NCBI RefSeq assembly: GCF_963576675.1
Contig: NC_088910.1
Location: forward strand, 89,410,104-89,474,103
Source: Euphorbia lathyris
Lineage: Eukaryota; Streptophyta; Magnoliopsida; Malpighiales; Euphorbiaceae
Direction of reading: 5' to 3'
DNA: 64,000 nucleotides
Shown: positions 1 through 11,559 of the stretch, piece after piece
Numbering within the stretch: position 1 is the first letter of the stretch
Layout: each line of letters begins with the position of its first letter
Program-made: the position numbers and the translations under genes
Notes under the pieces: generated by a model
What the model was told of the DNA's origin: nothing
Seen by the model: the letters and a program-made list of their open reading frames with translations, nothing else
Databases searched by the model: none

Positions 1-235
1 GTAAATTACAATTGTTATATATTGTTAGTTTTTTCTTTGAAACAATATATTGTTAGTCTAATAATTGGGTGTTCGTTATGGTTATTTTGTTTTTTACAAA
101 GTACCGTTACTTGGTGTGGTTTTCACCATTGGATTAATTTTATGCTCTATCATCCAGTGGTGAAAACCACACCAAGTAACGGTACTTTGTAAAAAACAAA
201 GTAACCATAGCGGGCACCCTAATAATTGTAATTTA
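1..235. repeat. Foldback MITE with long inverted arms
   Basis: Positions about 58-132 and 153-235 are near-perfect inverted repeats around a 20-base loop, sharing the core GTAACGGTACTTTG and its complement. The outermost 13 bases (GTAAATTACAATT) recur inverted at 223-235. The left arm carries about 45 extra bases (14-57) between the outer end and the core, so it has acquired a small insertion. The target duplication cannot be checked because the element starts at the window edge. A non-autonomous DNA transposon is the best reading; the superfamily is not clear. No real gene is seen; the short open frame across it is a by-product of the hairpin. Confidence 0.75.
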
Positions 236-400
236 CGTTTTGAATATATTATATATGCTTGAAATTGTGTGCGGCAAAAAGCCGTCATGACAATAATAAT
301 ACAAAAATGTATATCCATCTCCACTTACTATATGGCAGGCAGAAGGGTCGCATCACAGGATTCTTGACAAATATATTTAATTCAAACCCATAAAATCACA

Positions 401-413
401 TTATTTATATTTA
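401..413 (+). promoter_or_regulatory. Probable TATA box of the LRR gene
   Basis: TTATTTATATTTA lies about 65-75 bases before the ATG at 478, a normal position for a plant core promoter with a short leader. A second TATA-like stretch is at 371-380. This is inference from position and sequence only. Confidence 0.4.
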
Positions 414-477
414 TGACCCTAATTAATAAGTATTCATCACACACATCAATCCCAATTCTTCATTCGCATATCCATCA

Positions 478-2650
478 ATGGAAATTCCAATTCACACAAA
501 ACTTTTCTCACTTACAATATTGATCTTCTTTTTTTCATACCCATTAAGCAAAGCTTGCCATCCAATTGATAAACAAGCATTGCTTCACTTCAAGCAAACA
601 ATCATCTATGATCCATCACACCTCTTACAATCATGGACACCTTCTTCCGATTGCTGCACTTCTTGGAACGGTGTCGTTTGCGATTCTTCCGGCAGAGTTG
701 TTAATCTTTCTCGTCCTGGTCTTGTTTCTGATGATGGCTTCATTGAAGATACTTACATGTCAGGATCTTTGTCTCCGTTTTTGGCAAATTTATCATCTCT
801 TCAACTTCTTGACCTTAGTAATCTCAAGGATTTGAATGGTTCTGTTCCTCCGGAATTCGGCCTGTTATCGAAGCTGCAGTATCTCTTTCTTGATTCTAAC
901 AAGCTTACCGGTACGATTCCGGTGAGTTTTAAGTACTTATTTAACTTGAAGAAGCTGTATCTTAGCAACAATTTTATATCCGGTAGTGTTTCGCTGTCTG
1001 TTTTTCAATCCTGGAAGTTTTTATCAGAACTTGGTCTATCAGGAAATTTATTGTCAGGATCTATTCCTTCTTCAATTGGGAACATGGTAATGCTAACAAA
1101 GCTTGATCTTCATGGTAACAGCTTTTCCGGGAGTATTCCGACGAGTACTGGCAATCTTAAGAATCTGAAATATCTTGATCTTTCTGAAAACCTGATAACC
1201 GGAAGAATTCCAGGATCCGTCGGTAAACTTTCTGCACTAGTTTTGGTATATCTGAATCAAAACAAACTTACAGGAAGTATTCCTGCTTCAATATCAGGAC
1301 TTAAGTCTATGCAATTCTGTCGTTTATCAGAAAACAAATTGACAGGACATTTGCCTCAATCGATCGGAAAACTTCCAAATATTCAGAGGCTAATCCTGGA
1401 AAACAACAAACTTACAGGAAAATTGCCTGCAACAATTGGCCATCTCACTACTCTTACTGATCTATTCTTCTCAAACAACTGTTTTACCGGAAAGATTCCT
1501 TCGAGTTTCGGTCATTTGATCAATCTTCAATCCCTTGATTTGTCAAGAAATCAAATCTCCGGCGAAGTTCCTCCTCAGCTTGTTAAACTACAAAGATTAC
1601 AGTATTTGGATCTGTCGTTCAATCCTTTGAAACTAGTTCATATACCATCCTGGTTTCGAAAATTGAAACTTTTTCGACTTATCCTGGCGAAAACGGGGAT
1701 TAAAGGACCACTTCCAAGCTGGCTGGGATCAACTTCTATATCGGTACTTGACTTGTCAGGAAATGAATTAACAGGAAAGTTGCCTCACTGGATTGGTAAC
1801 ATGACTAGCCTATCCTTTCTAAATCTGTCAAATAATGGATTCCATTCGTCAATTCCTGTCGAATTCAAGAACCTGTCACTTCTAATGGATGTTGATCTTC
1901 AGTCGAATAAGTTTCGCGGTGGCCTGGATTTCATCTTCTCTAAAAAGATCAATTATCCATTAGGCCAGTATAACTCTATTGATGTTTCTAACAACATGTT
2001 TTCAGGTCCTATTGAAGATGCCATCGGAGAAAGACTATTAGATATGGATATTTCTGCTGTAATTTAGGAATATAATTGATTTGTAATTATCATGTTCACA
2101 CATATAATTTTAGGAGAGAGTTTTTAGGAAAGAAATTAGGCTCTGATACCATGATAATGTAGAATCCTTGCCTTTCCATTCATTGATAATGTGATATATA
2201 TACACAAGATATATGTGTGAACATGATAATTACAAATCAATTATATTCCTAAATTACAGCAGAAATATCCATATCTAATAAAGACCAGCGATGCGAACGA
2301 TTACTTGGTTAAGTCTGTCGCGAAATAAGTTGGGAGCATCGATACCGAAATCAATAGGAAAATTGAGTGAATTACAGGTGCTGAAGATGGTGAGAAATGG
2401 AGTAAAAGGGAAGATTCCTGAGGAGCTTGGAAATGCAAAGAAATTGAGTGTAATATTACTTTCAGGGAACAAACTAAGTGGTGGAATTCCTGAGAAGGTA
2501 ATGAATTTGAAAGAGCTGAAAGAGTTTGATGTTTCAGAGAATAGATTAAGTGGGAGAATTCCAAAACATAAAGCAAATATTCCAGCTTCTTCATTTAAGA
2601 ATAATGATGGATTATGTGCTGCTCCACTTCTTCCTTGTAAGAAGCTTTAG
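478..2650 (+). pseudogene. Secreted LRR-only protein gene, split by a 245-bp insertion
   Basis: The first frame (478-2067) starts with a signal peptide (about residues 1-26), then an LRR N-terminal cap (DCCTSWNGVVCD, around residues 58-69) and many plant-type 24-residue extracellular LRRs with LxxLxLSxNxLxGxIP signatures. The frame resumes at 2286-2650 with further LRRs and a C-terminal Cys cap ending at 2650. No transmembrane or kinase region follows, so it resembles the DRT100/FLOR1/polygalacturonase-inhibitor group of secreted LRR proteins rather than a receptor kinase. Insertion of 2036-2280 after codon 519 brings in a stop codon within 11 codons. Removing the insert with one copy of the 5-bp duplication restores the frame exactly, giving about 640 residues, so the gene was intact before the insertion. 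The truncated 529-residue product could still be made and secreted, so loss of function is likely but not proven. No intron is evident. Its role, possibly wall or defence related, is inferred from family only. Confidence 0.85.
2036..2280 (-). mobile_element. Double-ended LTR fragment inserted in the LRR gene
   Basis: The insert is flanked by an exact 5-bp duplication AAGAC (2031-2035 and 2281-2285). Its ends are inverted repeats of about 70 bases starting TATTAGATATGG. Read on the minus strand, 2280-2151 looks like a complete LTR. It is followed at once by TGGTATCAGAGC (complement at 2139-2150), the classical initiator-Met-tRNA primer binding site of Copia elements, then about 30 bases of leader, then the first 70 bases of the same LTR in the opposite direction. 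Both outer ends are therefore the same LTR 5' end. A 5-bp duplication is the mark of retroviral-type integrase. It has no coding capacity. A plain MITE is less likely because of the primer binding site. Confidence 0.8.
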
Positions 2651-3049
2651 TGTTATTTTTTTTATCAACATTGGTTTCAAAAGGCTTTTTTTACCTTTCT
2701 CTTCCATTTCTTTTAAAGTTCAATGGTTGTTTTAAGAATTTTTTAACTTTCAATTTAAAACTGTGACATGAAAAGTTGGGCCTTTTCACACTGTCCTTTT
2801 ATGGATAACATCAATTTGGACTTCAGATGGTGAAGGGATGCACAACTCATATAAAGATAGAACAAAACATAAAAATAAGCAGTGAACTAATTTATTAAAG
2901 TTATAAATTATGATAGGATTAACTACATATATAAATTTATAGATTAATATATATGTATATACGGAGATTACGATGGTTTTCGCCTGACCGTTAAATATAT
3001 ATTTCTTGAAATACTAAGATATAGATTAAAATCATCTTATGGGCTTAGA
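2651..3049. other. 3' flank of the LRR gene, nothing distinct
   Basis: AT-rich sequence after the LRR stop codon. I see no gene or structured repeat; a poly(A) signal cannot be assigned with confidence. Confidence 0.5.
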
Positions 3050-3530
3050 TTCAATAAGACTAGTTCTAATAGTGACAGACCAAATTCATTTAGTCAGTCA
3101 CTAAATGAAAACCACCAATACAGATTAATATAAGAACATAAAATGGCTTAGTATGGTGTATTTTATTAATGAGAAAGATAAACATATTTATAATGGAAGG
3201 TTCATACAAATAAATGTCTATAACTATACTTATCTTAATCATTACATGTAAATGTTCATATAACATCTTTTTAGATGTACATTCATGCGAATAAAGGTTG
3301 TGTCTTATTAAAAATCTTACCAAGTAAAATCCAATGGGACAAAATCATTGGTTAAAGGAAACAGAGTACAACATTTACTCCCACATTTTGTAATATTATC
3401 GAAGATTTTAAGTTGACATATGCCAATATCATAAACCAACTTTTTAAAAGTTATAAAAGATAATGTCTTTATAAACAAATCTGCAAGGTTGTCACTTGAT
3501 TTAATTTGTTGAATATTGTTTTCAATGTTT
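3050..3530 (-). mobile_element. Copia fossil: end of RNase H, 3' UTR and LTR piece
   Basis: The minus strand at 3525-3400 reads as the C-terminal tail of a Tnt1-type Copia polyprotein (SSDNLADLF and TFKKLVYDIG motifs). It runs into the typical 3' untranslated text of this lineage (a TTGTACTC block and a CCCATTGGATTTT block near 3340-3380), then LTR-like sequence ending in a run of TATAAAT and AATAAAATACACCA around 3155-3190. No other part of the element remains. It is non-functional. Confidence 0.65.
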
Positions 3531-3861
3531 TTCTAACAGCATGAGTAAAGTTTTTTTTTTTTTTGATGAAATGTGCTTTATTATATCTTTAATGTAGCAT
3601 AATGTCATTTTAAGTTTGTTTGAGGGTGGGTTAAATGAAACCTTTAATTAATTAAGTGGAGCAAACAACTCTTCTATTAAAGTTCAAAGCCCATAATGTA
3701 TTGTCTATTCAGAAAGTTAAAAGCTAAAAAGCTAAAGTTTTTCCTTTTTGTTTTTTAATGGTTCCTTCCTTGTAAAAAGAGAATGACGTAATTAGAGAAG
3801 TAAAAAGATACTCTGTTCTTAACAACCTTTGTATATTTAAAAACGGAAAACGTATCAACAA

Positions 3862-3932
3862 GCACCAGTGGTCTAGTGGTAGAATAGTACCCTGCCACGG
3901 TACAGACCCGGGTTCGATTCCAGGATGGTGCA
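3862..3932 (+). tRNA. tRNA-Gly (anticodon GCC)
   Basis: A 71-base cloverleaf starting GCACCAGTGGTCTAGTGG, with anticodon GCC in the loop CTGCCAC and the T-loop TTCGATT. The 3' CCA is not encoded, as expected for a nuclear gene. TTTTT follows at once as a polymerase III terminator. A CAA motif lies just upstream and a TATA-like stretch (TATATTTAAA) about 30 bases upstream, both typical of plant tRNA genes. Two C-to-A changes against the usual plant sequence leave one mismatch in the T stem and one at the base of the acceptor stem, so the gene may be weakened or decaying. Confidence 0.85.
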
Positions 3933-3994
3933 TTTTTATTTCTTTTTTAAGTTGCACAATATATGAAATAAAAAAATTAAAATTATTAACGTTT

Positions 3995-4066
3995 GGGGTG
4001 TTGCGAGAATCGAACTCACGACCTCTCGCACCCGAAGCGAGAATCATACCACTAGACCAAACACCC
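3995..4066 (-). tRNA. tRNA-Pro (anticodon CGG)
   Basis: The reverse complement is a 72-base cloverleaf starting GGGTGTTTGGTCTAGTGG and ending AACACCCC, with anticodon CGG in TTCGGGT. The T stem differs from the usual plant form but stays paired: one C-G became G-C and one became a T-G wobble, which suggests it is still folded. Upstream on the minus strand there are CAAACA and a TATA-like ATATATG; a TTTT run lies 12-15 bases downstream. It faces the tRNA-Gly gene across a 62-base gap. Confidence 0.88.
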
Positions 4067-4613
4067 TGTTTGTTTCATTTTCAAAACATATATTACATAT
4101 TGGTTTTTCATGGTTTCCTTTATTTATATTTCAGAATTTCGACTGGCAAATATAGACTATATAATTTTTTTTATTTCTACAAAAGGATGATAACTAGTTA
4201 TATATAAGCAGTGAAAAGAAAAAAAATAAAGAAGCCAATAAGCCTGTATCCATAAAATAATTGAATAAAAAAGTATTATTCATCAAATTCTCACTCAGGA
4301 AAAAGTTGTTACATCATATGTATAATACAGCGCACACCATGAACTCAACTAAAGAATTCATATATTGAATTTTTAAGAAAGAGGAGAATTATATGGAGAC
4401 AAAAAATTTATTAGTAGAAAAATGTGATGTTACATATTGAAGAGATGCACATTTTGATGGCAAAATCCCTAGCAATGTCCATCTATGTTGCATGAAAATT
4501 GAGACCCTAAAATGTTGTTTCTAAGAAACGGCAATAGATACGGAGACAAAATACGAAAAACATAAACATTAATGAAACAGTTTTGGTGCAACATAAATAT
4601 CCATTGGTGCAAT
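4067..4613. other. AT-rich spacer
   Basis: Contains the upstream region of the tRNA-Pro gene (4067-4110) and the 3' flank of the glycine-rich protein gene. No further gene or repeat structure is seen. Confidence 0.5.
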
Positions 4614-5252
4614 TTAGTGTCCACCTTTCCTTCCAATTGTCATTTTTGGGTGTCCTCCACATCCCCATCCCCAACACCCTCCACCACCACTTCCTCCTCC
4701 CCATCCCCATCCTCCACCGCCACCACCACCTCCTCCTCCCCCACCCCCACCCCCACCCCCACCTCCACCACTTCCTCCTCCTCCACCCCCTCCCCCACCT
4801 CCACCACTTCCTCCACCCCATCCATGACCGTTACCATTTCCTCCACCACCCCCACCTCCACCACCACCGCCACCACCGCCACCACCTCCACTACCACTGC
4901 CACCATTCCCTTTTCCACCCTTTCTTCCGTGTCCTTTGCCTTTTCCTTTCCCTTTCCCTTTACCATTGCCACTACCACTGCCCCCTCCACCACCACCACC
5001 ACCACCACTTCCTCCTCCCCCTCCACTGCCACCGCCCCCGGTTCCTCCTCCATTCATATGATTCGTATTGGCTTCAAGCATAACTTGATTAGTTGAATTT
5101 GTTTTGGTTTCTTCCATGTCTTTAATGCTTCCGTGTGAATTAAAGCGATGAGCAACATGAGTTTCTTCTTCAATTGCGAAAAATGGGGTAATTAATAATA
5201 GCAGTGATATAAAGAACAAGAGTACTCTAAATTCCCTACTTGCACTCTTCAT
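4614..5252 (-). CDS. Glycine-rich secreted (cell-wall type) protein
   Basis: A 212-residue protein. Residues 1-26 form a clear signal peptide ending PFFA. Residues 27-66 are a charged non-repetitive stretch, followed from about residue 67 by GGGG/GGGGS low-complexity sequence, with one lysine-rich block (KGKGKGKGKGHGRKGGKG) near residues 100-117. Tryptophans appear only toward the C-terminus (GWGWGGG), with two cysteines in CWGWGC shortly before the end (KMTIGRKGGH). This fits plant glycine-rich structural wall proteins, which are secreted into the wall matrix. The start at 5252 is supported by the signal peptide and a TATA box about 40 bases upstream. The Pro/Ser/Thr- and His-rich open frames on the opposite strand are products of the biased codons. 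It appears intact. Confidence 0.8.
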   Translation of the reverse strand: MKSASREFRVLLFFISLLLLITPFFAIEEETHVAHRFNSHGSIKDMEETKTNSTNQVMLEANTNHMNGGGTGGGGSGGGGGSGGGGGGGGGSGSGNGKGKGKGKGKGHGRKGGKGNGGSGSGGGGGGGGGGGGGGGGGNGNGHGWGGGSGGGGGGGGGGGSGGGGGGGGGGGGGGGGGGGGWGWGGGSGGGGCWGWGCGGHPKMTIGRKGGH

Positions 5253-5290
5253 AGCTCAATTTTTGAAAAACAATAACCAAGCTACTCCAT

Positions 5291-5298
5291 TCTTATAG
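5291..5298 (-). promoter_or_regulatory. TATA box of the glycine-rich protein gene
   Basis: The minus strand reads CTATAAGA about 40 bases before the ATG. This suggests a short 5' leader. Confidence 0.5.
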
Positions 5299-8200
5299 TT
5301 GAATAACAAACTTATTATGGATGGGATGGGATGTACCAAACTCATAAAAAGAGAAATTATCATCATCTTCACCAATATGCCTTGCTCATCAATTTGTCCC
5401 CACCTTCCAATTATGCCTCAATGGAACACTCTAATTAACACACAAACAAAACTTCCATGCATACTCTTAATATTATACTATACTACAATGTTGGGCTCAA
5501 CAGTAAGAAAGCGTTTCTAATAACAGCTTTATGTAGGTTCGATTTTCACTGCCGTTGTTGAAACTCCATAGATAAAACAGTATGTGCGTTTTTTTGATAT
5601 TGAGATTTTCCCTCATCTGAACTCAAGTTTTCCATTTTTTAGGAGAAAAAATTATTTTGAATGACGTGGTGCATCAGATCAATAGTTTAATGTCACGTAA
5701 TGTTTCAACTAATAAAACATTAACACTACATAATTAATTAATTATTTATATTATAAAATTTTAGACTTTAAAATATAATTCTTAAACTCTAAACCCTAAA
5801 CTTTAAATTATAAATTTTAAATCTTAAAATATAAATGTAAATTAATCTCGTGTATAGATAACATATTACATCCTAGTATAGTAATTTTTTTTTTTCTATT
5901 TAATGAGGAGTTTAAGTTTGTAACCATGCCCGAACAAGCTCCCCACTAGTTCATGAATACTATAAACATGCTCATATGTATATAAATATAATTTAATTGA
6001 TTTTTTCTTTTTCTTTTTTTTTTCATAATTTTTTGTAATGAGACTAAAAGATTCTGCCAAGTATTATTAGAATATTAATTTCATTTTTCACAGCGTAATA
6101 TAATTAGAATATTACACCTTACGCAAAATAGAACCCATGCTATATTGGCATGTGAGTAGTTGTATGTATATGGAAAGAGGGTAATGCCTTTAGCTTGAAG
6201 ATAGTGAAATGCTTTTAAATGGAATTTAATTACGTGGAGGCCATGTGAGATGAACTAAATATTAGAAATGGAAGGCAAGTTGAGACATAATGCATATCAC
6301 AATCCTATTCAAGCAATCATGTTTCCATGTGATGGGTTTTTCAATTCTTCGTTAGGATTCGGTACTCTTATGGGAAGATTTCAATGGAGTGTATTTTTTT
6401 TTTTTTTTTTTATGTAGAAAACAAAATAGAAAGTAGGAGTCTCCGACTCTTAAGTTAGATTTTAAAGAACTATTAAGTAAAGAAGTAACAATAGTCGGGT
6501 ACAAAAAAATAACAAGTAGTGTATCTTTGGAGGCGTGATATTAAGAAAGAATCTTAAAAAGATAAGATTCCATTAATATAGAAGCTAATTACGCTCGTTA
6601 ATGACTACTAATTAGAATAGGATTGTAATATTTTAATCAAGAAGGAACATTATTTTAAAACAAATTACAGATCTATTTAAGCATGCTGAATGAAATTTAA
6701 AATTATTCTTTTTGTTTCCAAAAAGAATAAAAGTTCTGTTACCTTTACTGACTAAAATTTGGATGAGTTTATCATAAATTTGAATGATGTTTTTTTTGGT
6801 AAATTTACAAAATTAGGCATTTTGTGAGATGAGAATTGTAATGATGTTAGTTATATTGTTTATGTATTTTTGTTTTGTGACCTTTTTAAATGTTTTTAAA
6901 AAATTGAATCTCTATGATTGAAATCGAAACATCAGTTCTTGCATATTGTTGTTGTATTAGAAAGATCAAAATTTGCATGCAGAGATCAAATTTGAACTAC
7001 GTACGCATATTTTGAACCAAATAAATTAATAATGGGCCTAATGAATTACTCTGGTCCTTATATATAACTTAAATTCAGTCGAATTTTATTCGATTCTTTA
7101 GTTAATTTTTTGGACTTCGTAAGTTTACTACTATATAGATTGTTTTTGTACAAACTTATTATATCTTATTATAGTAAATAAACGATAATAATAAAAATAG
7201 ATTGATATATGTGAATAAATTATATTGATATTTAAATTGGTTATGCATTCTGCCATGGCTAAGTCGGATTTAATGTAGAGAAAAATGACTTAGAACTTTG
7301 TTTTAGTAGATAGAAAAGAGAGGAGATTGGACAACTTTTCTTGAATGATTTTGTTCACAAGGCCCTCATTCTTGTCTCCTTAAAGTGAAAGGTCCGTGTT
7401 TTAACCTAAAGGCCCAAATAACTGAGGCCCATTGGTGTAACAAAATCCATTACAAAAATCAAGTAAATAGAGATAAACAAAAGGGCCGAATACATGAATA
7501 TCATAATTAAGAACAAAATTACAACTAAATCATATCACCAAACTTAATTCTTAATATTTCATTATTTTCTATATATTATGATTTTATACCATAATTTAAA
7601 AAGTTTAGACTCCAATTCATAAATCATAAATTCTAGAAATTATATTCTACACTTCTAATTTATAAATTATAATCCTTAAAATATATTAAAAGTACTGATT
7701 TTACTAATTTTACATAATCCAAAATTATGACTTGACATAGTTGTAAATAGTTTTTAGTATATGAATTTCTGTGTAATTTTCACTTTCACTAAACAAAAAC
7801 AGGGCAATGCTCCATGTAGTTTCACTAATTACCTGTTTAACTCAACTTTTCATATATGCTGTTTAGTGTTGTTGTTAACTATTTACACAGTTTGTTGATT
7901 CTCGTAATTAGTAGAAATTAACTAATTTTCCTTCTAAAATAGCTATCAGAAATGAAATACCAAAAAGAAAATCAAACTGCAACTAAATTTTACCAGACTT
8001 TCACAATACTGTATCATCAAGAGGAAAAATAATAAACCAATAGAAGAAAGAAATGAAAGAAAAAATATGCATATGTGATGGAGAGAAAGAGATGAAAAAT
8101 TACATATAAAAATAGTATTTGAAGAAATAACAACATAAGATAATACAGAAGAAAGAACCCCACTAAACAAAGCATTTCTTTAGTAAAAAAAAAAGAAATT

Positions 8201-9889
8201 ACGCTATAACGTTACAAATTTTTTAATAGAAAAAGGAGTTGAAATGAACGAACAAATTACTAGTAATTAAGGATAATCACGAAAATTACCAATGACCCTT
8301 TTGTGACCTAATCAATTACATACATGTAGTTTCAAGCCAATCTAAACTTGAAAAATGGAAAACCACCAAGAAAATATCCTTAAAAATAATACTATCTTAT
8401 TTTGACAACTTTGCATTTCAATAATACTATATTCTATATTTCAGAAATTGAAGGCAATCAAATTTCAAAATCCATCCTTTCATCACCAACATTAAATCAA
8501 TTATTAATCATTATAGAAGCATTATATCATTCAAAGAAAAGATTGCCCCATTTCTTTTATATAATTAATTCATCAAAGGTGAGCTCATGGTGACTTTATA
8601 TTGAAGTAAGAAATTACTGTATGGATAGATACAACAATTAAATCTTTTTTTTTTTTTTTTATCTTTTTCCTTTTTGTCTTTTTCAAAATTTTCTGTTCTT
8701 TTACTTATAAAGTAGAAAACAATTTATGGGGCTCTTATATAGTATTTTTAATTCAGTCTTTTTCAAGAGATACTATTTAGATCAACACAAGCCAAGTTGC
8801 TGATATCTAATCCAAAACACAGTGTTCCTATTTTCAATTAATACAATTTGATGCTGATTGATTACCTTGCTTTCATTCTCTAAGTTAATATTATTTCAAA
8901 TCAAACTTAACGACAAGCTTCATATCTACGTATCAAACACTACAATTTTATGCCGGACATTTACTGAACGGTATAATTTCAAACTTTATTAAGAAAATAC
9001 GAGTTTCCTCATTAACAAAAAAAAATATACCGTTTATCTGTATCTTGTAAATAGTTACAAAATAAGATAATTCTCCCAGAGAAAAGAGTAGCACAACATT
9101 TTCAAAAACCATATGCAAAATTAAGGAAATATCAAATCCTAGCAATTGTGCAAGCAATGTATTTAAAAAGAAAGAATGCAACTTCATTACAATAATAAGC
9201 AAATAAATAGTAGGGACTAATAAGCAAAAAAAAAAAAAAAAAAAAAAACATAATGAAAGGTCTGAAAACAGAAGAATGCTAATTATGAAGTGGTTTCCTT
9301 AAACAAGTTGCTTCATATAAATAACATTAAAAGTGAAAATCCAAACTCTTAAGTTATCAAAAAATAATACTAACTTATTGTTTTTTCACATCACCTTTCT
9401 TTACTATTTTTTTGTTCACTTTTTCTAATTTTAGAACTTAAAATCCATGTAAAATCTATCACACTAACTTAGAAGGGTGTATTTTATTTAACTTTTATAA
9501 GACTGTTGAAAACTTTTAAAATTCTTGAGAATTCCATTTTTAAAAACTATCTAAGTCTTAGAGACACCGAATATAAATTTTAAAGTGACTCATAAATTTA
9601 AAAGATAAAATCTTTCTGTTTTGAAAGACATGAAAAGAAAAAGTTTCTAATGGAAGCAATTATGCTTGTATTTCGAATCGAGAAACAAACTAAAGATCTT
9701 ACAATGTATTTCTAAAAATAGAGAAATGAAACAAAATAACAAAGCCGAACTGTCATATCATCTAAATGAATTACAACTATAAGCATTTAGTAACTAACTT
9801 TCTCGCCATTATTTGAATTTTATGAACGCAAGCTCATATTTCTGTGTGCTTGTGTTGCCATCATAGCATGCTCTTCATCCTTAATTCAA
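5299..9889. other. Long AT-rich intergenic region
   Basis: I see no supportable gene in this 4.6 kb. It holds homopolymer runs (T about 6397-6411 and 8645-8659, A about 9226-9249) and two stretches of short AT words (about 5755-5835 and 7555-7690). The few short open frames lack codon structure or recognisable motifs. Confidence 0.55.
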
Positions 9890-10500
9890 ACACCCTTCCC
9901 GTAAGATGAAAGTGTAATATTGATGCTGAGAATTAACATAAGGAGTGCATAGGAAACCTGCTTCAACATATTCATGCACAATGTCATAATTAATGTCCAC
10001 ATGTTTCATTTTTTCAATAAAATTGGGTTAACTGCAATATGTATGGTTGCTTTATTGTCACAAAAGAGTGGGATTGGAAACTCAGACAAAATGTATGTAA
10101 GCCACTTTAGCTCACACGCAGTTGTAGCCATTGCGCATTATTCCACCTCAACATAAGATTTGCTAATAGTCCATTGCTTTTTAGCCTTCCAAGTAACAAT
10201 TGACTTCCCTACAAAAAACTATATCACGTCACAGACTTACGAGATTCTTTACATCCAGCACAATCTGAATCAAAATTACTAGTGAGATTCAAATAACAGT
10301 GTGAAGGATAGAACAATCCTTTTGTAGCCATTCCTTTCAAATATTGCAGCACATGTTTAGCTATACTTATATGTAATTATATAGGTTGTCCTATGAATCG
10401 TCTTAATTACTGAGAGATATAAAATATGTTAGGCCTTGTAAATCTCATGTAGAGTAAATGACAAATCATCCTACGATATTGCTCAGGATTTGAATATAAT
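9890..10500 (-). mobile_element. Copia fossil: end of RT and RNase H
   Basis: Reading the minus strand from 10500 downward gives, with several stops and shifts, the conserved Copia order: a block like YRRMICHLLYM followed by TRPN, a VLQYLKG block near 10330-10380, a degenerate RNase H region, FCLSF and PLFCDNKAA-like text, then KHVDINYDIVHEYVEAGFL near 9930-10010. No LTRs or upstream domains remain. It is non-functional. Confidence 0.7.
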
Positions 10501-10504
10501 TTTG

Positions 10505-10990
10505 AGGAATTAGAAAGTTTCACAGATGACAGTTAAAAACCGTCGTTCCGCAAGAGAAAAAACTACCACGGGGATCGCTACCATCTGATGGACCTTCAGA
10601 CGACGATTGTGTTCTGTCATGTGAAGACTGTCATATTACTCGTGTTACGATGACATCTTATTTATTATTACCATCACCTTTAGGGTCATCACATGACATC
10701 CTAATAATTAAAAATGTCAAGGAGGTATATGGAAAATTGGCATATTGATATTTGCAATGACAATTTGTATAATAATTTCTGTCATTGTTGCTTGTTTAAG
10801 ATGACATAGGTCTTAATCAATCATGTCAATGGATTTGTTTTCAGATGACATATTCGTTTATTTGAGTGTCTTCCTATTGCTGTTTAGATGACATTTTTTC
10901 AATTAGATGTGACTCTTTGCTTTCTTCTTCAGATGAATTTATGGTTTTTACTTGAATAATGAAACATACTCAAATGAACAAGAAATACAG
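10505..10990. repeat. Transposon fragment rich in GATGACAT-like short repeats
   Basis: The motif GATGACA or TGTCATC occurs many times in both orientations, together with GACGACGATTG and AAACCGTCGTT. Dense short subterminal repeats like these are typical of CACTA-type transposon ends, but no CACTA terminus is visible here, so the superfamily is a guess. Confidence 0.35.
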
Positions 10991-11559
10991 TATATCAATG
11001 GTTTCAAATTAATTAGAGACCAATGCTCATAATTTGTTTACATTTGTACAAATAAATTCCCGAATGTACTTAATATCAGAAAAAAGCAATACAAATCGAA
11101 TTGGAAAACAAAATCGAACTTGATCTGTATATCTTATAAAGTCATTATTAGGCTTATAATCCCCAAGTCTTGATATCTGCAAAACCAAATGCATTTCATT
11201 AATTACGTACAGAAACTCTTAAGACCTAATAACCCATTTACCCTTTCCCCTTCATAGACCTTTCACTTACCCACCAACAGTATAAAATGAAGCTTTTACC
11301 ACATTCTTCAAAAGTCCATAACCCAGCAGTATACGTACCCTAGTTATACCGATAATGTCTGATCTTAGGCACATCCATCATCGTGTTGAGTTGGAGTTTA
11401 CCAAACTCTGGCAGGAGTCACCCATGTGGCTTCTCAATATTTCTGGTATGTATCTTACTCACCCAGAAGTTGTGCATTGTTCTTCCTTCTCTATTTATGC
11501 TAACTCACGTACGCTTGCTGCAATATATATGAGGGTCCGTCTTCCTCTGAATTTCTAAA
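10991..11559. other. Unassigned, between TE fragments
   Basis: No gene is supportable. 11341-11559 may be a decayed extension of the LINE to its right, but I could not follow any reverse transcriptase motif through it. Confidence 0.4.

Noticed and set aside
4572..5096. Long Pro/Ser/Thr- and His-rich open frames on the plus strand
   Set aside because: They are the antisense of the glycine-rich gene; Gly codons give Pro, Thr, Ser or His codons on the other strand. There is no signal peptide or promoter.
5755..5835. Telomere-like CTAAACCCTAAAC words
   Set aside because: Only a single short stretch mixed with other AT words; no tandem array of the heptamer.
8402..8593. Short open frames in the 5.3-9.9 kb region
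   Set aside because: AT-rich composition, no motif, no splice context.
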